DNA of 64,000 nucleotides from RYN-230 sp963713815 (GTDB taxonomy: Bacteria > Actinomycetota > Actinomycetes > Streptosporangiales > Streptosporangiaceae), in NCBI GenBank assembly GCA_963713815.1, contig CAVQNH010000033.1, positions 28,402 through 92,401 of the forward strand, written 5' to 3'. The translations under genes were made by a program, and so were the position numbers. Numbering within the stretch: the first letter of the stretch is position 1; each line of letters starts with the position of its first letter. The notes under the pieces are model-generated. The model did no database searches. It saw only the letters and a program-made list of their open reading frames with translations, and was not told the DNA's origin. This document shows, piece after piece, positions 7,683 to 17,197 of this stretch.

Positions 7683-8822
7683 TCACATACTGGTGACGCT
7701 CAGTAGCGGCACGAACTGGTCGCCGGGGGTCAGCGAGCCGTGCATCCCGACCAGTGAGGACTCCAGTGGCTCGGCCTGGGTCGCGACGAGGGCCCAGGAA
7801 CCGGCGGGCGCGGCCACCACGTCGCCGATCCGCGGGCGGAACCGCTCGTTGACGGGGCCGAACCAGCCCGCGTCGATGGCTTCGTCGCGCGACACCACCC
7901 ACGCCCGCCCGCCGAGCACGCCCTGCCAGGTGGCCAGCACATCGGCGGCGGCCCCGGGGACGGTGTACACGTGCCGCGCGCGCGGCTCGCCGCCGAGCAG
8001 GGCGACCCCGTCCCGCAGCCCGGGGATGTGGTCCACATCGATCCGGTCGTCCGGTCCCGCGTCCACCATCCCGTGGTCGGCGGTGATGTACAGCGCGGTG
8101 CCCGCCGGAAGCGAGCTGGCCAGCTGCTCGGCCAGCTTGTCCACGTGCGCCAGCTGGTAGGACCAGGCCTCGGACTGGGATCCGAACACGTGCCCGGTGC
8201 CGTCGAGTTCCGCGTGGTACACGGTGACCAGGGCCCGGTCCGAGCCGGCCAGCGCCCAGGACGCCTGGGCGACGAGCGCGCCCAGGCTGTCCGCGGGGCG
8301 GTAGGTCGCCCCGCGCATGGCGGCCAGCGAGAAGCCGGTCTTCTCCAGCCCCCGCGCGGCCACCCGGAAGGCGGCGATGTCGGCCGCCGCCGCGCGCTGG
8401 TAGATGGTCGGTGCGGGCTGCCAGCTGATCGGGTCCACGTGGTCATCCCAGCGCAGCCCGTTGAGCAGCCGGTCCTGGCCGGGCACGGCGACCCGGTAGC
8501 CGAGCATCCCGTGCCGTCCCGGCGGCAGGCCGGTGCCGAGAGAGCTGAGGCTGGTCACCGTGGTGGCCGGGAAGCCTGCGGTGAGCGCGCGCCCGGTGGT
8601 GGTGAGCTCGGACAGGAGCGGGGCGGCGGCCTGGTGGGCGCGGAGCAGTTCCCAGCCCAGGCCGTCCACGATGAGCAGGCAGGCCCGGCGGGTCGGGGCC
8701 AGCCCCAGCGGGTTCGGCGCGTCGTCCACGCCCAGCGAGGCGAGCAGCGAGGTGGCCAGGTCGGGCAGGGTGCCCTCGCCGTAATCGGGCACGGTGGCCG
8801 AGGTCATCGGCTCAGCGGTCAT
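7683..8822 (-). CDS. Alkaline-phosphatase-superfamily phosphodiesterase/pyrophosphatase
   Basis: A 379-residue protein with the metal and nucleophile motifs of the nucleotide pyrophosphatase/phosphodiesterase group: LLIVDGLGWE (first Asp), the Thr nucleophile in FPATTVTSLSS, YHAELDGTGHVFG, TADHGMVD and the C-terminal MHGSL. There is no signal peptide, so it is cytosolic. The substrate is unknown. It sits 11 nt downstream of the DUF5998 gene; this pair recurs in Streptomyces and relatives. ATGs at residues 1 and 6 are both possible; the first is kept. Confidence 0.85.
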   Translation of the reverse strand: MTAEPMTSATVPDYGEGTLPDLATSLLASLGVDDAPNPLGLAPTRRACLLIVDGLGWELLRAHQAAAPLLSELTTTGRALTAGFPATTVTSLSSLGTGLPPGRHGMLGYRVAVPGQDRLLNGLRWDDHVDPISWQPAPTIYQRAAAADIAAFRVAARGLEKTGFSLAAMRGATYRPADSLGALVAQASWALAGSDRALVTVYHAELDGTGHVFGSQSEAWSYQLAHVDKLAEQLASSLPAGTALYITADHGMVDAGPDDRIDVDHIPGLRDGVALLGGEPRARHVYTVPGAAADVLATWQGVLGGRAWVVSRDEAIDAGWFGPVNERFRPRIGDVVAAPAGSWALVATQAEPLESSLVGMHGSLTPGDQFVPLLSVTSM

Positions 8823-8833
8823 GCTGCCGCCCG

Positions 8834-9430
8834 TCAGTGGCCGGGGTGGGTGGTCGCCTCGGTCAGCGCGACCGCGAAGGCGAGCACCTGCTGCACGGCC
8901 TCTTCACCGTCGGCCGCCTCGCTCACCCGCATGGCCAGATCGTCCGCGGTGATGGTGCCGGTGTAGCCATGGTCGGCCTCGCAGTTCTCGTCGCCGCAGT
9001 GGGCGGGCTCGAGCTCCACGTGCGACAGGACGTTCCAGCCGATGGTCAGGACCACTTCGGTCGGCATCGTGACCCCCGGCACGTACGAGGCCGGGTCGGG
9101 GACGACGCGGGTCACGGCCACGGAGGAGATCCGCGAGAAACGCACGGCCTCGGTACTGGTCTCCGCCTGCGGACGGGCCCCTGGCTCGTCGTCCGCCGGG
9201 TTCTCGTCGGTATGGGAATAGACCAGCCGGGACGGGGTCAGCACCAGCACGGTCATGTGGCGGCGGACCTCCATGGCCGGGTCGAACAGCGCGTCCGACT
9301 GGACCACGTACGACACCACGGGCTCGGCGCCGAGGGCGGAGAACACGGCGTCCGCCACGAGCCCGGGGTAGTAACCGCTTCGCTCGATCGCTGACCGCAG
9401 CCCGACGGCTGTGGTTCGGGTATCCCTCAT
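8834..9430 (-). CDS. DUF5998 family protein
   Basis: A 198-residue actinobacterial protein of unknown function, starting MRDTRTTAVGLR. It contains VVQSDALFDPAMEVRRHMTVLVLTPSRLVYSHTDE and an ELEPAHCGDENCEADHGYTG segment with two Cys and two His that could bind a metal. The inner ATG at 9430 matches the usual family start; upstream codons run into non-coding sequence. It lies upstream of, and probably cotranscribed with, the phosphodiesterase gene. Confidence 0.8.
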   Translation of the reverse strand: MRDTRTTAVGLRSAIERSGYYPGLVADAVFSALGAEPVVSYVVQSDALFDPAMEVRRHMTVLVLTPSRLVYSHTDENPADDEPGARPQAETSTEAVRFSRISSVAVTRVVPDPASYVPGVTMPTEVVLTIGWNVLSHVELEPAHCGDENCEADHGYTGTITADDLAMRVSEAADGEEAVQQVLAFAVALTEATTHPGH

Positions 9431-9718
9431 GCTTCCATCCTGCACTGCCGGGGGACCAGAGCTCACAGAACGGGCCATCAAACGCCGTAGTGAGGTTTTG
9501 CGCCCCCCGGGCACGCTGCTCACCCTGCGACGATGCTGGACGTCATGACCGTGACGATATGTCCCTGAAGCCGCAAATGGCACCCCCGCCGCGTCCTGCG
9601 CCCTGCCCAGGCTATCCGTTCAGTGCCATTTCCGGCACACAGTCCGGAACCCGGACACGCGGGCCCGCGGACTCGGCATGATTGCACCCGGGCCCTTGTG
9701 GACCCGGGGGAGGCAACG

Positions 9719-11555
9719 ATGGTTCCGCAGCCGGCACTGGCGCCGCTGCGCCGGTGGGATCCGGAACGGATCGGGCCGTTCGCGCTCCTCGGGCGTCTCG
9801 GCGCCGGGGCGATGGGCCAGGTGTACCTGGGCCGGTCCACCGCGGGCCGCCTGGTGGCGGTCAAGACCATCAAGATCGAGTTTGCCGACGAGGCCGGTTT
9901 CCGGGCCCGGTTCGCCCATGAGGTCGCGGCCGCGCGGCGGGTCAGCGGGGTGTTCACCGCGGCGGTCGTGGCCGCGGACGCCGACGCGGACGTGCCCTGG
10001 CTGGCCACCGCCTACATCGCGGCGCCGTCGCTGAACCGCCTGGTCCGGGGGGGCGGGCCGCTCCCGGTCCCGGCGGTGCGCTGGCTGGCTGCCGGCTGCG
10101 CCGAGGCGCTGGAGTCGATCCACAACGCCGGGCTGGTGCACCGGGACCTGAAGCCGTCCAACGTGCTCGTCTCGCCCGACGGCCCCCGCGTGATCGATTT
10201 CGGGGTGGCCCGGGCCGCCGAGCGGATCCAGCTCACCGTGACCCGGGGCGCGCTGGGCACGCCCGCGTACATGGCCCCGGAGCAGGCCCGGGACACCCGG
10301 CAGGCGTCCATGGCCAGCGACGTGTTCGCGCTCGGCGCGACCCTGCTGTTCGCGGCGGCCGGGCACCCGCCCTACCAGGGCGACACCGTGATGGACGTCC
10401 TCGTCCGGCTGGCCACCGAGCCGCCGGACCTCTCCGGCCTGCCGGCCGAGCTGACCCCCATCGTCACCGCCTGCCTGGAGCGCAGCCCGCGGAACCGGCC
10501 GACGTCCACGGCCATCCTCGCGGAACTGGCGCCGTTCGTCGGCGCCACGCCCGCCCCCGGATCCGGGCATTCCTACCTGCCTGCGAGCGCGCTCACCCTG
10601 ATCGGGGAGTACCAGCGCAGCCCCCAGCCGCCCCCGGAAGCGGGGACCGCTGACGACCAGGACCAGCCGCCGCTCTCCGACGACGTGAGCGAGGACGTGA
10701 GCGAGGACGGCACCTTCGGGTCCTATACCGCGCTGCCGGCCCCCCGCCGGTCCCGCTGGCCCCGCCGGCGCGGGGACGGCGATGGCCCGGGCCCCCCGGC
10801 GGCGCCCGGGGCGCGGCCGGCCCGGCGCCGCCGGAGGCAGATCATGGCCGGGGCCGGGCTGCTCGCCGGCGCCGTGGCGCTGGTGGCGGCCGGCGCGGCA
10901 CTCGGCGCCTTGTTCACGGGCGGGACCGGGCAGGCGCCGGCCTCCCGGGGGACACCCACCTCCACCGCCGGGGACGCGACCTCTGGCACGCGGTCCCCCG
11001 GACCGCCCCCGGGCCTGCCCCCGCCGCTGCCCAGCGGCACGAGCACGACGCCGAAACTGGCCATGGGCCAGTACTACGGCGACGGCGACACCGTGTTCGT
11101 GGTGCACGGCAGCGGGTTCGTCCCGCTGACCCAGGTCCAGGTGCGCCTGATCGGGCACGGCGTGGCGCCGTTCCGCCCGACCGTGGACCAGGCGGGGACG
11201 TTCAACTACGCGATCGACCAGGGCCACGTGTTCTTCGCCGGGCCGATCCCGGCGGGCACGTACCACGTGCTGGTCACCGGGGCCCGGGGCAGGCAGGCCA
11301 CCGCCACGTTCCAGGTTCACCCCGTGGCGCCACTCCCGACGGCCACGCCGTTATCATCCGGCTCGCGCCCGGCGCCGTCCGCACAGCCCAGCCCCGCCCC
11401 GTCCGCGCAGGCCAGCGCCACGCCCCACGGTCACAGCACCGCACACGCCGCACGGTCACAGCAGTCACACCCCGCACGGTCACAGCACCCATACGCCGCC
11501 CGGTCACGGCAGCCAGGCACGACCCCAGTTATCCGGCTGGACTTACGGCGCCTGA
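9719..11555 (+). CDS. Receptor-type Ser/Thr protein kinase (one frameshift near 11445)
   Basis: The ATG at 9719 follows GGGGGAGG. Hanks-type kinase features are LGRLGAGAMGQVYLG, Lys49 in VAVK, the catalytic loop HRDLKPSN (141-148), DFG (160-162) and GTPAYMAPEQ. A Pro/acidic juxtamembrane segment leads to a single TM helix (about 375-400), a Pro/Ser linker, a beta-sandwich-like extracellular domain (from about KLAMGQYYGDGD to TATFQVHP) and a low-complexity tail. The frame stays open over the opposite gene, but shifting one base near 11445 gives a regular tail of PHGHSxHT repeats ending SGWTYGA at 11555. That is the natural end. It pairs with the convergent FHA-like gene. Confidence 0.85.
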
Positions 11556-12412
11556 GTCCACCACAGGTCCTCCTGGCGGGAGCACCACGCGGGGTCGTTG
11601 AGCCGGCCGAGGTCGGCCGCGGTGATGATCCCGTGCTCCATGAGCACCCGGACGACCACCTCGTCGGAGAGCCGGGTGTCCGCCCGGACCAGCCCGCGGT
11701 CGGTGATCTTGCGGCGCAGCACCTTGATGTGCTCGGCCACCCGGGCCGAGAGCCGGTCCCGGAACGCCGGGTCGGTGTCGAAGCGCTCCAGTTCGTGGTA
11801 CGCGCCGGTGACCTCGAGGGCCGCCTTGGCGATCTCGGGCGTGCGCGGCAGCGGGGTGGTCCCCGCCGGGTCGAGCAGCCAGGGGCGGCACCACATGAGC
11901 GCCACCAGGAAGATCTTGGTCATCGGGTCCAGGTACAGCGGGAGCAGGGTCGCGTCACCGTCCTGCCACACCCGCGTGCCCTCCGGCGCGGAGTCCGTCC
12001 CGCCGGACGGCCCGGCGACCATCACGCAGAGCGGCTGGCCCTCGTCGAGCATCGCGCGGGAGCCGACCAGGGTCATCCCGGCCCGCAGGAACCACCCGCC
12101 GGACGGCTCGCCGTTGTCCTCCATCCGGGGCAGCCTGATCCGGTACCCGTCCCCCTCGGTGTAGAGGGCGTGGGTCCGGCTGATGTTGGCGATCCAGACG
12201 CCGTCCCCCAGCGCGCTGATCACCCCGGCCCGGCGGGACAGTCCCCGGCCGGCCGCGATGGTCAGGTCGGCATCCGGCCCCCGGCCGAACACCAGGCGGC
12301 TGCCTTCGGGGATGCCGACCACCAGCCCGGCCGGCGTGCTGACGCGCGCCGCCGGGGATGTGGCCTGCCCGACCGCCATTGCCTTCATGCCTGCCCGGTT
12401 GCCTCGGATCAC
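11543..12412 (-). CDS. FHA-like domain protein with C-terminal helical domain
   Basis: A protein of up to 289 residues; ATGs at 12388 or 12379 are alternative starts with weak ribosome sites. Residues about 25-110 look like an FHA domain: VVGIPEGSRLVFGRGPDADLTI, SRRAGVIS, then ANISRTHALYTEGDGY. FHA domains bind phosphothreonine. The C-terminal half (DPAFRDRLSARVAEHIKVLRRKITDRGL, then EVVVRVLMEHGIITAADL) looks like a winged-helix module. The 3' end overlaps that of the Ser/Thr kinase by about 13 bp, so it may read that kinase's phosphorylation. Partner assignment is inferred. A CCPW-like 'WCRPWLL' segment has no known role. Confidence 0.7.
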   Translation of the reverse strand: MIRGNRAGMKAMAVGQATSPAARVSTPAGLVVGIPEGSRLVFGRGPDADLTIAAGRGLSRRAGVISALGDGVWIANISRTHALYTEGDGYRIRLPRMEDNGEPSGGWFLRAGMTLVGSRAMLDEGQPLCVMVAGPSGGTDSAPEGTRVWQDGDATLLPLYLDPMTKIFLVALMWCRPWLLDPAGTTPLPRTPEIAKAALEVTGAYHELERFDTDPAFRDRLSARVAEHIKVLRRKITDRGLVRADTRLSDEVVVRVLMEHGIITAADLGRLNDPAWCSRQEDLWWTQAP

Positions 12413-12743
12413 GTGGGGGGAGCCGCGGGCCGCCCAGCGGCGACCCGTCTCGTGACGCGCATTCTAGGCCCCCCGGCGGCGCAACCCGGATCCCCCAGTC
12501 CGGGGATAGCGGCGGCGCCGGCGCCGCGGTTAGCTATGACTCAGCCCGGGGCGAGCGCGGATGCGGCTCGCCGGTGGGCCTGCCCTTGTGGCAGGCGGGT
12601 CTGTGCCGTGGGAGGTCACGGCATGGGATTGGGGTGCACGAAGGATTCGCTCGCCAGCGTCATCCTGGGACTCTCCGGGGGGACTCCGGCAGGCCGGTAT
12701 CCCGTGCCCGCCCCGGGCAAGGGGGCAAGGGGGGGAAGGCAAG

Positions 12744-12785
12744 CCCGGCTGGGCCGGGCCCGCGCACCGGGCCGGCCCAGCCGGG
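12744..12785. repeat. Long inverted repeat in the intergenic region before the sensor kinase
   Basis: Arms beginning CCCGGCTGGGCCGG (12744-12757) and ending CCGGCCCAGCCGGG (12772-12785) are perfectly complementary over 14 bp and extend inward with one bulge. They form a long GC hairpin in the 450-bp gap between the divergent FHA and histidine-kinase genes. It may insulate the two promoters or be a degenerate repeat. A short G-rich tract (12719-12737) precedes it. I see no gene in 12413-12863. Confidence 0.6.
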
Positions 12786-12851
12786 CGCCTCACCCGCGAG
12801 GCTGACCCTGGTCCCTCCCGCAGGATGACGCCCGGCGCGAGGTCGCGCCCG

Positions 12852-12857
12852 TACGCT
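12852..12857 (+). promoter_or_regulatory. -10 box for a leaderless sensor-kinase transcript
   Basis: TACGCT (TANNNT class) lies six bases before the GTG start at 12864. This spacing places transcription initiation at or next to the start codon. Confidence 0.45.
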
Positions 12858-12863
12858 TGACCC

Positions 12864-14103
12864 GTGGGCGCCTTCTACCTCTGGCTGCGCCGTCATCCCC
12901 GGCTGGTGGACGGCGTGCTCGCCGCCGCCCTGGGGATCCCCGCCCTGGCGCCGGCCATCGCCACCGGCGACTACCGACTGGCCCTGGTCACGCTGGCCCT
13001 GGCCATCCCGCTGGTGTTCCGCCGCGACCACCCGGTGGCCGCCTTCGCCATCGCGATCGCCGTGGGCGGTCTCCAGGTACTGCTCGACATCCATGTCACC
13101 ACGATCGACGCGGCCATCCTGGTCCTGCTGTACACCCTGGCCGCGTACAGCCGGCGCCGGATTTCCGTGGCCGGCCTGGCCATCTGCCTGATCGGGTCGG
13201 CCGCCGCGGTGGCCCGGTGGGTCCCCCCGAACATCGGCATGTACCACTGGATCTCGGTGGGCCTGGTCGCGTTCGCGGGCTCGTCGCTGGTCGCCTGGGT
13301 CCTCGGTGACTCCATGCGCTACCGGCGCGGCGTACTACGCCGCGCTGGAGGATCGCGCGGCCCGGCTGGAACGCGAACGGGACGCGCAGGCCCAGATCGC
13401 CGCGGCCGCCGAGCGGGCCCGGATCGCCCGCGAACTGCACGACGTCATCGCCCATAACGTCAGCGTCATGGTGGTGCAGGCCGACGGGGCCTCCTACGCC
13501 CTGGACAGCTCACCGGAACGCACCCGGCAGGCCCTCGGCGCGATCGCCAGCACGGGGCGGCAGGCGCTGGCCGAGATGCGCCGGATGCTGGGCGTGCTGC
13601 GCAGCGACGACGACACCACGGGCGTGGTGCCGCTGCCCGGCATCGAGCAGCTCGGCGAGCTGCTGGAGCAGACCCGGGCCAGCGGGCTGGCGGTCTCGTT
13701 CACCGTGCAGGGCGTGCCCGGGCCGCTGCCCGGCGGCCTGGCGCTGGCGGCCTACCGGATCATCCAGGAATCCCTGACCAACACCCGCAAGCACGGGGGT
13801 CCCCAGGCGAGTGCCCGGGTGCTGCTGCGCTACTGCGAGGACGTGCTGATGCTGCAGATCACCGACGACGGCCGGGGCGTGACCGAGGCGGACGGCGCGG
13901 GTCACGGGCTGACCGGGATGCGCGAGCGGGTGGCGCTCTACCACGGCACGCTGCGCGCGGGCCCGCGCGCGGGCGGCGGCTACCAGGTCACCGCCCGGCT
14001 CCCGGTGGTCCGCGGCGCGGTCCCGCCCGGCGGCCACGACGAGGCCGGCCCGGCCAGCACCTCCGCGTCCCCGGGCCCGGCCCGGCAGGCGGGTGCGGCG
14101 TGA
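12864..14103 (+). CDS. Two-component sensor histidine kinase, HisKA_3/NarX-DesK type (one frameshift near 13328)
   Basis: The N-terminal ~150 residues hold about five membrane helices (from DGVLAAALGIPALAPAIA to VGLVAFAGSSLVAWVLG). After a shift at about 13328 (CGGCGCGGCGTAC, one base too many) the protein continues YYAALEDRAARLERERDAQ into the HisKA_3 box RARIARELHDVIAHNVSVMVVQA, with His in ELHDVIAH. An HATPase part follows: QESLTNTRKHG (N box), DDGRGV and GLTGMRERVALYHG. No large extracellular domain is present, so it probably senses a membrane or envelope state. Its stop overlaps the response-regulator GTG (GTGA), so the pair is coupled. Confidence 0.85.
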
Positions 14104-14810
14104 GCGAGGGCACAGGCATGAGCACGGGCACGGGCACGGGCACGGGCATCAAGATCCTGCTGGTCGACGACCAGGAGCTGGTCCGGACCGGGTTCCGCAT
14201 GGTGCTCGACGCGCAGGACGACATGTGCGTGGTCGGCGAGGCCGGCGACGGCCTGGACGCGACCCGGATGCTGCGGTCCCGGCCCACCGACGTGGTGGTG
14301 ATGGACGTGCGGATGCCGCGGCTGGACGGCATCGAGGCGACCCGGCAGATCTGCGCGGCGGGCGACCGGCCGCGGGTGCTGATGCTCACCACGTTCGACC
14401 TGGACGAGTACGCGTACGCCGCGCTGAAGGCGGGGGCCAGCGGCTTCCTGCTCAAGGACGTCCCGCCGGAGGAACTGCTGTTCGCCATCCGGGCGGTGCA
14501 CTCCGGGGACGCGGTCGTCGCGCCCTCGACCACGCGCCGGCTGATCGACCGGTTCGCGCCGCTGTTCCCGGCGCAGAACTCCCCCGCGCCGCCCGGGCTG
14601 GACACGCTGACCAGCCGGGAGCGCGAGGTGCTGGCCCACGTGGCGCAGGGCCTGTCCAACTCCGAGATCGCCCGGCGGCTGTTCGTGTCCGAGGCCACGG
14701 TGAAGACGCACGTGGGCCGGGTGCTGGCCAAGCTGGGGCTGCGCGACCGGGTCCAGGCCGTGGTGTTCGCCTACGAGACGGGGCTGGTCCGGGCGGGCGG
14801 GACGGCCTGA
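14100..14810 (+). CDS. NarL/FixJ-family response regulator
   Basis: A 236-residue regulator. The receiver domain has DD in LLVDDQELVR, phospho-Asp in VVMDVRMPRLDG, Thr in LMLTTFD and Lys in GFLLKDVPP. A LuxR-type HTH (TSREREVLAHVAQGLSNSEIARRLFVSEATVKTHVGRVLAKLGLRDR) binds DNA. The start GTG overlaps the kinase stop; an in-frame ATG at 14118 is an alternative. Residues 8-16 are a TGTGTG run encoded by a hexanucleotide repeat (14122-14146) that could vary in length. It is presumably phosphorylated by the upstream kinase; no target is evident. Confidence 0.9.
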   Translation: MSEGTGMSTGTGTGTGIKILLVDDQELVRTGFRMVLDAQDDMCVVGEAGDGLDATRMLRSRPTDVVVMDVRMPRLDGIEATRQICAAGDRPRVLMLTTFDLDEYAYAALKAGASGFLLKDVPPEELLFAIRAVHSGDAVVAPSTTRRLIDRFAPLFPAQNSPAPPGLDTLTSREREVLAHVAQGLSNSEIARRLFVSEATVKTHVGRVLAKLGLRDRVQAVVFAYETGLVRAGGTA

Positions 14811-14829
14811 CCGCCCGGCCGGGCGGTCA
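14808..14829. terminator. Bidirectional palindromic terminator containing both stop codons
   Basis: A perfect 22-bp palindrome (arm TGACCGCCCGG) spans the TGA of the response regulator (14808-14810) and, on the other strand, the TGA of the sigma-factor fusion gene (14827-14829). The two convergent genes are 16 bp apart and share one symmetric hairpin. Confidence 0.65.
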
Positions 14830-16854
14830 GCCAGCGGCCTCGAAAGCGCGGCCCACCGTGGTGGCCACCGGGCCGCTGCCGAACAGGCCCATGCTGCCGT
14901 CAGTCGGCGTGGCTTCCAGCCCGAACCACGCGTACCGCTGCACGTAGCCCAGCCGCTGCAGCATCGCGGTCGCCGCGGTGAGGAACGCGGCCTGCTGCGC
15001 CTGGCCCGGGGTCTGCGGGGAAGCGCCGAAATTGTCCAGGGCGAACTCGGTCAGCCAGATCGGCTTGTGGTAGCGGGCGTGCACGGCCTGCAGGTAGCTC
15101 TCCAGCTGGCTGACCGCGGGACCGGTGGCGAAGTCCGCTCCGTACCAGTGCAGCGTGATGAAGTTGACCCGGTAGCCGCGGGCCGCGGCGCCGGACATGA
15201 ACTGGTCCAGCCAGCCACCGGGGGTGGCGCCGTCGTCGGCGACCGCGGGACTGCCGAGCCGCATCCCGGTGGCCTCCAGCTGCGGCCACAGGCTGAGCGC
15301 CTGGCCGGGGCTCATGTTGGCCTGGCCGCTCATGTCCGGCTCGTTGAAGCTGAGCAGGTACCGCCCCTCGCCGCGCACCTGGCTGAGAGTGCCGGCGTTC
15401 ACGTTCGCCGCGCCCCAGATCAACGGCACGAAACTAACGCCTGGCGGGCTGACGATGCCGCCGGCAGGCGTGGCAGACCAGGTGTAATACCAGGACGCCC
15501 CGGACTGGGCCAGGGCCTGTGCGGCCCCGGTGAACGCCCACGCGGCCACGCCCTTCTTCGCGTTGCTGGCCGGAGGAGGCGGGGGCGGGGCCGTGGAGGG
15601 GGGCGGGGGCGCCGGCTTGCGCGGCGGGTGGGTGGCCCGGACCGGCTTGGGTGACGGCCGGGCCAGGGCCCGGGTGACCGGCGCAGGCAGCGCCACCGGG
15701 GCGGCCTGCACGTGGTGGGTGGCGGCGGCCGGGTGCGCCCCGTGCAGGTGGACGACGGCGACCCCGCCGGCCACCACGCAGCTGGCCGCGACCGAGGTGG
15801 CCACCAGCTTGGCCTGCAGCGAGCCGCCCGCCTTGGCCAGCAGGCGTGCGTGACGGGAGTGACCCGCCGCGCGCCTGGCTCCCCGGCGCACCAGTCCGTG
15901 GTGGCCGGGCGCCCGGCCACCACCCCGAGCCTGGAGCATGGCCGCACCGCCCGGATGGCCTGCCCCGCCGGCCTGGCCTGCACCGCCCGGGTGGCCCGCA
16001 CCGCCCGGGTGTCCCGCACCGCCCGGGTGGGGCCCGCCGACCTCGCGGGCCGTGCCGACCACGCGGATCGCGGCCGCCCGGGACGCCCAGGCGGCAGGCA
16101 GCGGGACCAGGGTCAGCCCGGCCAGCAGCCGCTCGGCCGGGATCAGCCCGTCCTCCTGCCCCCCGCAACGCCGGCACGCGCGGATGTGCCGCGCGATCCG
16201 CTTGCGCCACAGCGGGCTGGGCACCCCGTCCCAGCCCTCGGTGGTCAGCACCAGGCCCGGGCAGGCGGGTTCGGCGCGCAGCGCCCGCACCACCACCCGG
16301 CAGATGGTGAGCTGCTCCTTCATCCGGCCGATGCGCACCGCGACGTGGGTAGCCGGCAGGCCGAGCGCGGCAGTGAGCTCGACGCGGTCCAGTTCCCCGG
16401 CCGCCTCGAGCCACCACAGCGCGAGCAGCTCGCGGTCCCCGGCGTCGAGCCAGCGGGTGGCCAGCGCGGTCTCCTCGCGCTGGCTGGACAGGCCGAGCCG
16501 GAGGATGGTCAGCTCCACGAAGTCGGCCTCGGGGTCGGCCACCTCGTCGGTCAGGTCGGCGGCCGGGGCGGCCTGGCGGGCCCGGTAGTGATCGCGCATC
16601 TGGCGGATGGCCACCGCGACCAGCCAGGACCGGAACGCGGCGGGGTCACGCAGGTCGCCGAGGCCGCGCACGGCCCGGAGCATGGTCTCCTGCACCACGT
16701 CGTCCACGTCGGCGTGGCCGCTGAGGCCCCGGCCGACGATGTTGTAGATCAGGGGCAGGTAGCTGGACAGCAGGCTGTCCAGCGCCTCGGAGTCCCCGGC
16801 CTGGGCGGCGATCACCGTCTGCACTCCTGGCCCGCTGCTGCGCGGCATGTGCAT
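14827..16854 (-). CDS. Membrane-tethered ECF sigma factor fused to a GH128-type glucanase domain
   Basis: 675 residues from the ATG at 16854 (GGGGGAGG upstream). The order is: sigma-70 region 2 (about 28-92, YLPLIYNIVGRGL, DVDDVVQETMLRAVRGL); region 4 (about 130-190, ELDRVELTAALGLPATHVAVRIGRMKE); a zinc-finger-like H223-x3-C227-x2-C230; a Gly/His-rich repeat (273-305, GGAGHP units); one TM helix (about 349-369); a Pro-rich stalk (about 398-430); and a glycosyl hydrolase catalytic core (about 435-675). The last resembles GH128/Asl1 beta-1,3-glucanases, with candidate catalytic Glu505 in FNEPD and Glu603 in WLTEF. Topology predicts a cytosolic sigma factor and an outside glucan-binding domain, so release probably needs proteolysis. 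ECF groups with carbohydrate-active C-terminal extensions are known in Actinobacteria; this exact partner is not one I can name. Confidence 0.85.
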   Translation of the reverse strand: MHMPRSSGPGVQTVIAAQAGDSEALDSLLSSYLPLIYNIVGRGLSGHADVDDVVQETMLRAVRGLGDLRDPAAFRSWLVAVAIRQMRDHYRARQAAPAADLTDEVADPEADFVELTILRLGLSSQREETALATRWLDAGDRELLALWWLEAAGELDRVELTAALGLPATHVAVRIGRMKEQLTICRVVVRALRAEPACPGLVLTTEGWDGVPSPLWRKRIARHIRACRRCGGQEDGLIPAERLLAGLTLVPLPAAWASRAAAIRVVGTAREVGGPHPGGAGHPGGAGHPGGAGQAGGAGHPGGAAMLQARGGGRAPGHHGLVRRGARRAAGHSRHARLLAKAGGSLQAKLVATSVAASCVVAGGVAVVHLHGAHPAAATHHVQAAPVALPAPVTRALARPSPKPVRATHPPRKPAPPPPSTAPPPPPPASNAKKGVAAWAFTGAAQALAQSGASWYYTWSATPAGGIVSPPGVSFVPLIWGAANVNAGTLSQVRGEGRYLLSFNEPDMSGQANMSPGQALSLWPQLEATGMRLGSPAVADDGATPGGWLDQFMSGAAARGYRVNFITLHWYGADFATGPAVSQLESYLQAVHARYHKPIWLTEFALDNFGASPQTPGQAQQAAFLTAATAMLQRLGYVQRYAWFGLEATPTDGSMGLFGSGPVATTVGRAFEAAG

Positions 16855-17197
16855 GGCACCTCCCCCTCGTCGGTTGTGCGGCGGTCGGACCCCGCCTTCA
16901 GGGGAGACTCCGCAAACCGGGGCCAAATAACAGAAAATCCCGCAACCGGATGATCCCGCGCCGCGGCGGCCGGGGCGGGGATTTGGCCGCGGCGGCGCGG
17001 AGGGCCTGCGGCCCCGGAGGTCCGGGCCCGTCGGGGGCCGGCGGCCGCGGCCTTGCCTGGCCCATGCCCCCGTCTCTTGCTGTTATCGCCTCACGGCATC
17101 GGTGAAAGGGACGGCCGCGGGCCGGGCGCGGGAGCCAGGCGAGGCACTGGCGGGGCGACCGGGGATGCGAGCGAGCCAAGGTGTCGTAAACCGTTGC

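Noticed and set aside
9620..11320. 566-residue minus-strand ORF antisense to the kinase
   Set aside because: Arg/Gly/Pro-rich shadow with no motif; the plus strand carries kinase signatures.
9623..12805. One 1060-residue ORF on the plus strand
   Set aside because: Only its first ~600 residues are the kinase. The rest runs antisense to the FHA-like gene and is low-complexity; a one-base shift gives a natural stop at 11555.
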